This document shows, piece by piece, positions 32,134 to 38,215 of a stretch of 38,215 bases of DNA. Location: the NCBI GenBank assembly GCA_023389745.1, contig JAEWED010000178.1, positions 1 through 38,215 on the forward strand, written 5' to 3'. The DNA is from Actinomycetes bacterium (GTDB taxonomy: Bacteria > Actinomycetota > Acidimicrobiia > Acidimicrobiales > Microtrichaceae). The position numbers and the translations under genes are program-made. The notes under the pieces were generated by a model. It ran no database searches. It had not been told where the DNA came from and saw only the letters and a program-made list of their open reading frames with translations. The stretch's first letter is position 1, and each line of letters begins with the position of its first letter.

Positions 32134-33198
32134 ATGTCCGAGCACGCCGAGACCACCTCGCCACCCACCCCGGCGAACTCCTTCGCCAGTGACAACGCCG
32201 CAGGCGTCGCGCCCGAGGTGCTCGAGGCCCTGGCTCGGGCGAACGACGGTCCGGCGCTCGCCTACGGCGAGGACCCGTGGACCCGGCGCGCCGAGCGGGC
32301 CATGGACGAGCTCTTCGACCACGAGGTCGCGACGTACCTCTGCTGGGGCGGCACGGGCGCCAACGTCGTCGGGCTCGCCACCCTGCTGCAGCCGTGGCAG
32401 GCCGTGATCACCCCCGACAGCGCCCACATCGTCGTCGACGAGTGCGGTGCCCCGACCCGCTTCACCGGCTCGCAGCTGATCCCCGTCGCGACACCTGACG
32501 GCAAGCTCGTCCCGGAGCACATCGACCACCACGTGGGCTGGCTCGACAGCGAGCACCACCCGCAGCCGGCGGTGGTGTCGATCAGCCAGGCGACCGAGAT
32601 GGGCACCGTCTACTCGACCGACGAGATCGCAGCCCTGTGCGATCGGGCGCACTCGCACGGCATGCGGGTGCACCTCGACGGCGCCCGCATCGCGAACGCC
32701 GTCGCGGCGGGCGGCAGCGATCCCGCGACGATGGTCGCGGACACCGGCGTCGACGTGATGACCTTCGGCCTGACCAAGAACGGCGCCATGTACGGCGAGG
32801 CGGTCGTGTTCCTGCGACCCGAGCTGGCAGAGCGCGCTGCCTACGTGCGCAAGCAAGCCGGGCAGCTCTCGTCGAAGACCCGGTTCATCGCCGCCCAGCT
32901 GCTCGCACTGCTCGACGACGACCTGTGGCTGCGCAACGCGCAGCACGCCAACGACATGGCCCGGCTGCTCGCGGATCGGGTCGCGCACATCGACGGCGTG
33001 CGCCTCGCGTCCGAACCGCAGGTCAACTCGGTGTTCGTCCACCTGCCCGCCGACAAGATCGCGCCGCTGCAGGCGTGGTCGTTCTTCTGGGAGTGGGACC
33101 TGTCGCAGTCGCTGGTGCGGTGGATGACCAGCTACGCCACGACCGCCGAGGACGTCGAGCGCTTCGCCCACGGCGTCGAGGTGCTGCTCGCCCCCTGA
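32134..33198 (+). CDS. Threonine aldolase-like PLP enzyme (beta-eliminating lyase family)
   Basis: 354 residues from ATG 32134. The fold-type I aminotransferase-like blocks are SFASDNAAGVAPEVLEAL, YGEDPWTRRAERAMDELF, CWGGTGANVVGLATLL (cofactor phosphate region), HIVVDECGAP, VSISQATEMGTVYS, RVHLDGARIANA (Asp182 contacts the pyridine nitrogen) and MTFGLTKNGAMYGEAVVF with PLP-binding Lys215. These are the low-specificity threonine aldolase signatures; it would split L-threonine or related beta-hydroxy amino acids into glycine and an aldehyde. Trp-rich WSFFWEWDLSQSLVRWM near the end is typical. The start has no Shine-Dalgarno. It stands alone. Confidence 0.9.
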   Translation: MSEHAETTSPPTPANSFASDNAAGVAPEVLEALARANDGPALAYGEDPWTRRAERAMDELFDHEVATYLCWGGTGANVVGLATLLQPWQAVITPDSAHIVVDECGAPTRFTGSQLIPVATPDGKLVPEHIDHHVGWLDSEHHPQPAVVSISQATEMGTVYSTDEIAALCDRAHSHGMRVHLDGARIANAVAAGGSDPATMVADTGVDVMTFGLTKNGAMYGEAVVFLRPELAERAAYVRKQAGQLSSKTRFIAAQLLALLDDDLWLRNAQHANDMARLLADRVAHIDGVRLASEPQVNSVFVHLPADKIAPLQAWSFFWEWDLSQSLVRWMTSYATTAEDVERFAHGVEVLLAP

Positions 33199-33227
33199 GC
33201 GCTCGCACGAACCGGATGCTCAGGTCC

Positions 33228-33294
33228 GGTCGCTCACGCCGAACGGTCGCTCAGGTCGACGGTCGCTCAGGTCGAACGGTCGCTCAGGTCGAAC
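33228..33294. repeat. Four tandem 16-17 bp repeats at a convergent gene junction
   Basis: GGTCGCTCAGGTCGAAC occurs exactly at 33261-33277 and 33278-33294. A 16-bp copy (one A missing) is at 33245-33260 and a variant at 33228-33244. The last copy overlaps the stop (33284-33286) and last codons of the ABC permease gene. It looks like a minisatellite-type expansion. Confidence 0.85.
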
Positions 33295-34441
33295 GGAGTG
33301 CCTCTCGCACGGTCAGCTTGCGGCCGGTGCGCACGATCGCCCGTGAGTAGATCGTCGCTCCGATCCGCGCCGCCGCGGCGATCGACACGACGAGCAGGAC
33401 CAGCGAGCCGACGATCTCGACGATGCTCGCCTCGCCGAGCGCGATGCGGAACGGCATCATCAGCGGCGACGTCAACGGGAAGTAGGCGAGCACCGTGCCC
33501 AGGACGCTGTCGGCCGAGCTCTGGGCGACGATGAACGTGCCGATCAGCAGGAACGTCAGGGGAGCGATGACCGAACCGGTCTGCTCCTGGCGCTCGGCCA
33601 GCGCCCCGAGCGCGCCGGCGATGGTCAGGTAGAGCATGAGGCCCAGCACGAACCACAGGGCGCTGCCGGCGATCGCCTCGCCGATGCCCTCGGGCAGGCT
33701 GCCGCCCAGCACCATCTTCACGACCACCGGGACCGCGACCGCGAGCAGCGTGCCGATGCCGACGATGCACACCCCGATGACCTTGCCGAAGAGCAGGGCA
33801 GAGGGCTTGACCACCGCCAGCAGGACCTCGCTGATCCGGTTCGACTTCTCGACCGCCACACCGTTGGCGACCTGGACCATCAACGACAGCAGCAACAGGT
33901 ACAGCACGAACGAGATCACGAAGGCCGTGGTCTGACGCCCCGTGCTGGCCTCGTCGACCTCGACCAGGCGCGGCGGTGGGACCGACAGCACCTCGGTGAT
34001 CTGGGCGGCGTCGAGACCGTTGGCGGCCAGCCGCTCGGTCGTCGCCGTGGTCGTCAGCGCCTGGCGTGCCGCGACCATGATCCGGCCGGCCTGGTCCGCC
34101 CGGGCGACGATGCGCGGGTCGTCACCACCGACGAGCGCCAGGTCGAGGCGGTCGTCCTCGATCAGGCGCGTCGCGTCCTCGACATCGGCGGCATGGCGGT
34201 AGTCGACGTCGATGTCGAGCTGCGCGGTGATCGCCGTCAGGGCCGCTTGGAGCTGCGGGTCGTCACCGATGACGGCGACGTCGTACTTCGGGTTCGAGTC
34301 GTCGGACAGCAGGTCGGGCAGGATCATCGCGGCGCACGACGCGACGAACATCACGCCGAGCACGATCCAGAAGCTCCGGCGGCGGAACGTCTCGCGCAGC
34401 TCTCGTCCCGCGACCAGCCGTGTCGACGTCAGCACGCTCAC
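33284..34441 (-). CDS. ABC-2 type permease, NatB-like
   Basis: 385 residues from GTG 34441, which overlaps the ATPase stop (GTGA). The N-terminus RLVAGRELRETFRRRSFWIVLGV with a first helix, then a large soluble loop (about 45-170, starting KYDVAVIGDDPQLQAALT), and five or six C-terminal helices (TTAFVISFVLYLLLLSLMVQ, ISEVLLAVVKPSALLFGKVIG, LWFVLGLMLYLTIAGALGAL, and others) match NatB/YhaP exporters of the ABC-2 family. Relatives export Na+ or small toxic molecules; the substrate here is unknown. The C-terminus is encoded by the tandem repeat that follows. Confidence 0.9.
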   Translation of the reverse strand: MSVLTSTRLVAGRELRETFRRRSFWIVLGVMFVASCAAMILPDLLSDDSNPKYDVAVIGDDPQLQAALTAITAQLDIDVDYRHAADVEDATRLIEDDRLDLALVGGDDPRIVARADQAGRIMVAARQALTTTATTERLAANGLDAAQITEVLSVPPPRLVEVDEASTGRQTTAFVISFVLYLLLLSLMVQVANGVAVEKSNRISEVLLAVVKPSALLFGKVIGVCIVGIGTLLAVAVPVVVKMVLGGSLPEGIGEAIAGSALWFVLGLMLYLTIAGALGALAERQEQTGSVIAPLTFLLIGTFIVAQSSADSVLGTVLAYFPLTSPLMMPFRIALGEASIVEIVGSLVLLVVSIAAAARIGATIYSRAIVRTGRKLTVREALRST

Positions 34442-35382
34442 GACAGCTCCGCTGGCGCAGCGGCAGGCTCCACCGCGAGGTCCTCGGGGCGGGCGCCGGC
34501 GGCCTCGAGGAACAGCTCGGACAGGCTCGGCGCGTGCACGCCGAAGTCACCGACGGGCACACGCGCCCGGATCTCGTCGAGCACGGCGCCCGCGTCGCTG
34601 CCCGGTCGGAGCCGCACCCTCGTGCCCGACGCGTCGCTGCTCGACACCGTTGCGACGTCCGCGTCGATCCAGCTCGGATCGACGTCGACGTCGACTCGCA
34701 GGTACCGGTCGGGGCTCTGCGCCTTGAGCTCGCGCACGTCGCCGTGCAGCACGACGCGACCGTGGTGGATCATCGTGATCTCCTCGCAGAGATCCTCGAC
34801 CAGGTCGAGCTGGTGGCTCGAGAACAGCAGGTGCCGACCGGACCGGACGTGGTCGACGATGACGTTCGAGAGGAACTCGACCGCCACGGGGTCGAGCCCG
34901 TTGAAGGGCTCGTCGAGCACGAGCAGCTCCGGTCCGTGCACCATGGCCGCCGCGAGCTGCACCCGCTGCGCCATGCCGCCGGAGAGCTTCTCGACCTCGT
35001 CGTGCGCGCGTTCGGCGAGCCCGAGCCGTTCGAGCAGATCGGTCGCCCGGCGGCGACCCGTCGCGGCGTCGAGGCCGTGCAGCCGCGCGATCCACACGAG
35101 CTGGTCGAGCACGCGCATGTCGCGGTACAGGCCGCGTTCCTGGGGCATGTAGCCCCAGGAACGGCGATCTGCGTCGGAGGGAGCGTGACCACGCCACGTC
35201 AGCGTCCCGGCGTCGGGCTCGATGACGCCGAAGAGGATCCGCATGAGCGTCGTCTTGCCGGCCCCGTTCGGGCCGACCAGGCCGGTGACACGGCCTGCGG
35301 TCACCGACAGGTCGACGCCGTCGAGCACGTCGCGTGCTCCGAAGCGCTGGCTGATCCCGCGTGCGAGGAGTGTGTCGGGCAT
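34438..35382 (-). CDS. ABC transporter ATP-binding protein, NatA-like
   Basis: 314 residues from ATG 35382; GTG four codons upstream (35394) is possible. Walker A is GPNGAGKTT (37-45), signature LSGGMAQRV, Walker B LLVLDEPFNGLDP, and switch His in FSSHQLDLVEDL. YMPQERGLYRDMRVLDQLVW is typical of the NatA/YhaQ subgroup, as is the C-terminal extension with FGVHAPSLSELFLEAAG. It works with the overlapping permease. A TACGGT ends 10 nt before the ATG and may be its -10 box. It has no adjacent regulator. Confidence 0.93.
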   Translation of the reverse strand: MPDTLLARGISQRFGARDVLDGVDLSVTAGRVTGLVGPNGAGKTTLMRILFGVIEPDAGTLTWRGHAPSDADRRSWGYMPQERGLYRDMRVLDQLVWIARLHGLDAATGRRRATDLLERLGLAERAHDEVEKLSGGMAQRVQLAAAMVHGPELLVLDEPFNGLDPVAVEFLSNVIVDHVRSGRHLLFSSHQLDLVEDLCEEITMIHHGRVVLHGDVRELKAQSPDRYLRVDVDVDPSWIDADVATVSSSDASGTRVRLRPGSDAGAVLDEIRARVPVGDFGVHAPSLSELFLEAAGARPEDLAVEPAAAPAELS

Positions 35383-35419
35383 GTGGTCGCCCACCGTAGG
35401 CGCCGTGCGATGCCCTGCG

Positions 35420-36886
35420 TCAGCGGGTCGGACGCAGGTCGCCGTGCAGACGCAGGACGTGCGCGGCCGACACCGGCAGACGCTCGGGCAGGGTGACGGT
35501 CAGCTCGCCACCATCGACCGAGTGCGAGATCGCACCCTTCACGCCGAGCATGTCGACCGTGCCGAGCTTCGACGCGTCGACGCCGCGCAGCGTGAACGTG
35601 CGTCGGCCGGGGGTGTCGATGAGGAACGCGTTGACGACGCCGTCTCCTTGCGTGAACCGCACGTCGGTGCCCTCGGAGGTCGTGGTCTGGGCGATCTTCC
35701 AGGGACGGGTGCCGTAGACCGCGGAGCCGTTGACCTTCATCCACTCGCCGAGGCCGCGGACCGGGGCCTGCTGCTCCTCGGGGATGACGCCGTCGGGGCC
35801 GGGCCCGATGCCGATGAGCAGGTTGCCGTTCTTCGAGATGATGTCGCAGAAGCTGCGCACCAGCTCGGTGGTGGTCACGATGTCCTGGGGTCGCTCGTTG
35901 CGGTTCGCGCCGAAGGAGTGGCCGACGCCGCGGGTCGACTCCCACTTCTTCTCGAGGATGGTGTCGGACTTGGCGTACTCGGGGGTCGTGAAGTCGTAGT
36001 GCTTCGCGCCGGGGAAGGTCAGGGTCTTCTTGTCGGCCGGGATGAACTTCCACACGGCCTGCATGACGTCGCCCACCGCGCCGGTCACGGTGTCGGCCAC
36101 GGTGTTGCGCAGCGTCGAGGACTCGATCCAACGATCGTTGATGACGCCGTCCTCGACGGAGTTGTAGTAGTGCGCGAAGAGCTCGGCGAGGTTGCCGCCG
36201 CCGGGCCAGCAGATGTCGTTCCAGAGCACCGACGGTGCGTAGCGGTCGATCAGCTCACGGACGTGGGCGGTCGCGTACTCGCGGTACTCGGCGCTCGGCG
36301 GGGTGGCGAGCACGGCGTCGGCGGGCCGGTGCATGACGTAGCCGTTGTAGGTCCAGTCGTAGCCGCCGGAGTAGTAGAGCCCCATGCGCATGCCCTTGGC
36401 GCGCACCGACTCGGTGAGGTCGCCGACCAGGTCGCGCTGCGCGATGAAGCCGGGGCGCGAAGGGTTCTGGAGCTCGGTGGGCCACAGGGCGAAGCCCTCG
36501 TGGTGCTTCGTGGTGAGCACCACGTAGCGGGCGCCCGCATCGGCGCAGAGGCCGGCGAGCGCGTCCAGGTCGGCGTCCGCGGACTGCTCGTCGAAGGTCT
36601 CGGCGAAGCGGTGGTACGGGTAGTCGGCGCCGTAGGTCCTGCGGTGGTGCTGCTGGGTCGGGCTGCCCTCGATCTGCATCGAGTTCATGTACCACTCGGC
36701 GTACGGGTTGTCGCGCAGCATCGCCTTCGGGCCGTGGTGCTGCAGCAGGTCCTGGATGTTCGGCACCTGCGGCGCCCACCCCGGCACGGAGTAGAGGCCC
36801 CAGTGCAGGAAGATCCCGAGCTTGGCGTCGTCGTACCACTCGGGCACCTGGTGGGTGCGCACGGATTCCCAGGTCGGTTCGAACAT
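35420..36886 (-). CDS. Alpha-L-fucosidase, glycoside hydrolase family 29
   Basis: 488 residues; GAGGAG is 6 bases upstream of ATG 36886. GH29 marks are WYDDAKLGIFLHWGLYSVP (17-35), YVVLTTKHHEGFALWP (121-136, with the His-His-Glu substrate contacts), LYYSGGYDWTYNGY, and VLWNDICWPGGG, where Asp224 is the predicted nucleophile. The second half has GNLLIGIGPGPDG and a small C-terminal beta domain (FTLRGVDASKLGTVDMLGV). No signal peptide is visible, so it probably acts in the cytoplasm on imported fucosides. No fucose transporter or catabolic gene is next to it. The acid/base residue cannot be fixed by eye. Confidence 0.92.
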   Translation of the reverse strand: MFEPTWESVRTHQVPEWYDDAKLGIFLHWGLYSVPGWAPQVPNIQDLLQHHGPKAMLRDNPYAEWYMNSMQIEGSPTQQHHRRTYGADYPYHRFAETFDEQSADADLDALAGLCADAGARYVVLTTKHHEGFALWPTELQNPSRPGFIAQRDLVGDLTESVRAKGMRMGLYYSGGYDWTYNGYVMHRPADAVLATPPSAEYREYATAHVRELIDRYAPSVLWNDICWPGGGNLAELFAHYYNSVEDGVINDRWIESSTLRNTVADTVTGAVGDVMQAVWKFIPADKKTLTFPGAKHYDFTTPEYAKSDTILEKKWESTRGVGHSFGANRNERPQDIVTTTELVRSFCDIISKNGNLLIGIGPGPDGVIPEEQQAPVRGLGEWMKVNGSAVYGTRPWKIAQTTTSEGTDVRFTQGDGVVNAFLIDTPGRRTFTLRGVDASKLGTVDMLGVKGAISHSVDGGELTVTLPERLPVSAAHVLRLHGDLRPTR

Positions 36887-36943
36887 TCGATCGCTCCTCG
36901 CGCGGTGTGTCGCGTCGCACGGCCCTGTGCCGGTCGCTCACCC

Positions 36944-38215
36944 TCAGTGTCGGCCCGGGGCGCCGCCAGGTGAGGCATCCCCGGCGACGAACGTCGAGAC
37001 CGGTGCCACAGGTTGCTCTCGCCACGACCCGCGTCGACGCTCTTCGAGCAGCGCTCGTTCCGGGGCCGTGCCTGCGGCGGCGATCGCAGCGTCGAGCTCA
37101 CGTCGTGCGCCGTCGAGGTCACCGCAGGCCTCGAGCAGGTCGGCGCGCACCGCGTGCAGCAGGTGGACGCGTCCGACACGGGCGGGGTCGATCCGGTCGA
37201 GGTCCTCGAGCGCCACGCTGGCGCCTCGCACCCGGTGGACCACGACGACGCGGTTGAGCGCGACGACGTCGGAGCCGGTGAGCGCGAGCAGGGCGTCGTA
37301 GTGGTCGAGCATCGCCGCCCAGTCGGTCACGTCGAAGGACTCGGCGCGGGTGTGGACCGCGGCGATCGCCGCCTGGTGGACCAGGGACCGGGTGGACGGA
37401 TCGGCCACGGACGCCCGGCCGTCGCCGTCCGGCGCCGTTCCCGCGACGTCGCGCAGGCGCCCGAGCCCGTCGAGCAGGTCGAGCCCGTCGAGCAGGTCGA
37501 GTGCCTCGGTGATCGCGGAGCGGTCCCAACGGGCCCGGTCCTGGTCCTCGAGCAGCACGATCGCGCCGTCGGCGTCGACCCGCGTGTCGCGTCGGGCGTC
37601 CTGCAGCAGCTCCAGCGCGAGCAGCGCTCTCGCCGCCGCGTGCTCCGGGAACGACCTGACCGCCGCTCGCGTCAGCGCGATCGCGTCGCGGCACAGGTCC
37701 GACCGGATCAGGTCGTCGCCCGAGGTCGCGGCGTACCCCTCGGTGAACACGAGCCGGAGGCAGTCCAGCACCGAGGGCAGCCGCTCCGCGACACGCTCCG
37801 GTGCCGGGAAGCGCAGCGGGATGCGTGCGTCACGGACCTTGCCCCGTGCGCGCTGGATCTGCTTGTGGACGGCGCTCTCCGACATCGCGAGCAGACGGGC
37901 GATCTCGCGGGTCCGCAGGCCGAAGACGAAGCGGAGCGTCATCGCGACACGGGTCGTCGCGCTGAACGAGGGATGGCAGGTCAGGAACGACAGCCGCAGC
38001 CGGTCGTGGTCGGTGCCCTCACCGGCTCCGGAACGGGGGTCGCCGGAACCGCCGGCGCCGGAATGGGGGTCGCCGGGATCCTCGGTGGCCTCGCGTTCGA
38101 GTCGTGCGCGCCGGCCCTCGCGACGGACCACGTCGATCGCCCGTCGGCGCGCGACGGTGGTCAGCCATGCTCCGGGCCGCTCCGGGACTCCCCGTACCGG
38201 CCAGGTCCGCAGCGC
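36944..38215 (-). CDS. ECF42-like RNA polymerase sigma factor with TPR-type C-terminal domain, 5' part missing
   Basis: The reading frame stays open to the window edge; 423 codons are visible. The first visible part is the end of region 2 (RPGAWLTTVARRRAIDVVRRE). Region 4 follows: LTCHPSFSATTRVAMTLRFV, then GLRTREIARLLAMSESAVHKQIQRARGKV. A long C-terminal extension contains SDLCRDAIALTRAAVRSFPE, ALLALELLQDARRDTRVDADG and LLEDQDRARWDRSAITEAL, the SnoaL-free, TPR-like tail of group ECF42 (DUF6596). These sigma factors are usually beside genes for DGPF/YCII proteins; those would lie beyond the right edge. Two in-frame repeats disturb the conserved plan: a 10-residue duplication between regions 2 and 4, and a doubled LLDGLD in the tail. 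Confidence 0.88.
   Translation of the reverse strand, partial: ALRTWPVRGVPERPGAWLTTVARRRAIDVVRREGRRARLEREATEDPGDPHSGAGGSGDPRSGAGEGTDHDRLRLSFLTCHPSFSATTRVAMTLRFVFGLRTREIARLLAMSESAVHKQIQRARGKVRDARIPLRFPAPERVAERLPSVLDCLRLVFTEGYAATSGDDLIRSDLCRDAIALTRAAVRSFPEHAAARALLALELLQDARRDTRVDADGAIVLLEDQDRARWDRSAITEALDLLDGLDLLDGLGRLRDVAGTAPDGDGRASVADPSTRSLVHQAAIAAVHTRAESFDVTDWAAMLDHYDALLALTGSDVVALNRVVVVHRVRGASVALEDLDRIDPARVGRVHLLHAVRADLLEACGDLDGARRELDAAIAAAGTAPERALLEERRRGSWREQPVAPVSTFVAGDASPGGAPGRH
37463..37498 (-). repeat. 18-bp tandem duplication in the sigma factor gene
   Basis: GAGCCCGTCGAGCAGGTC is present twice, head to tail (37463-37480, 37481-37498). On the minus strand it encodes a doubled LLDGLD motif in the C-terminal extension. 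Confidence 0.9.
38025..38076 (-). repeat. 22-bp direct repeat at a 30-bp step in the sigma factor linker
   Basis: Copies at 38025-38046 and 38055-38076 differ at two positions. The 30-bp step keeps frame and encodes two Gly-rich decapeptides, DPHSGAGGSG and DPRSGAGEGT, between regions 2 and 4. Confidence 0.85.

Noticed and set aside
33228..33294. CRISPR-like array at the tandem repeats
   Set aside because: The units are directly adjacent with no spacers, and no cas genes are near.

Overview
The window is GC-rich DNA (about 70 % GC by eye) from a free-living actinobacterium. The basis is frequent GTG starts, many starts with no Shine-Dalgarno but a TANNNT hexamer 6-7 nt upstream (leaderless transcripts), NarL-type two-component pairs, a branched-chain 2-oxo acid dehydrogenase set and an ECF42-like sigma factor. 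An Acidimicrobiia/Ilumatobacter-like lineage is my impression only. I see no rRNA, tRNA, CRISPR array, integrase, transposase or phage gene, and no gene-free stretch over 300 bases. It looks like chromosome with an accessory, environment-response character.

Layout. 1-2952: a cut membrane or secreted gene coupled to a TetR regulator, diverging from a His-rich P1B-type copper ATPase whose promoter holds a CsoR-type palindrome. 2994-5590: an XRE/MmyB-like regulator diverging from a YceI protein, then a Ca2+/cation antiporter. 5598-9173: ABC exporter plus NarL-type two-component system (four genes leftward), diverging from an 84-residue protein with serine at every third position. 9682-16549: a RibD/DHFR-like reductase, then a divergent pair of large secreted enzymes (S53 sedolisin peptidase and a multidomain HAF-repeat lipase). 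16648-19225: a second two-component pair, diverging from a VanY-like carboxypeptidase. 19256-24272: bkdA-bkdB-bkdC (E1 alpha, E1 beta, E2) followed by an FAD-dependent oxidoreductase. 24403-26949: arsenic island (arsC, arsR, arsI, acr3). 26961-31965: DHA2-type MFS exporter, two NTF2-like proteins, an endonuclease III with an unusual cysteine set, an SRPBCC protein, a small membrane protein and a PPOX-family flavoprotein. 32134-38215: threonine aldolase-like PLP enzyme, a second ABC exporter (NatAB type), a GH29 alpha-L-fucosidase and the 3' part of an ECF42-like sigma factor gene.

How the genes work together. The arsenic genes form a full circuit: ArsR senses As(III), ArsC reduces arsenate, Acr3 exports arsenite and ArsI is predicted to demethylate methylarsenite. 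The two ABC/two-component modules have stop-start overlaps typical of coupled translation, and each has an 8-2-8 palindrome 58-84 nt upstream of its first gene. The bkd operon makes branched acyl-CoA, but its E3 subunit must be encoded elsewhere. The most unusual items are the serine-triplet protein at 9332-9586, the 48-bp palindrome at 32041-32088, and the recurrent TANNNT-N6/7-start arrangement. All function calls rest on motif recognition by eye; no database search was made.
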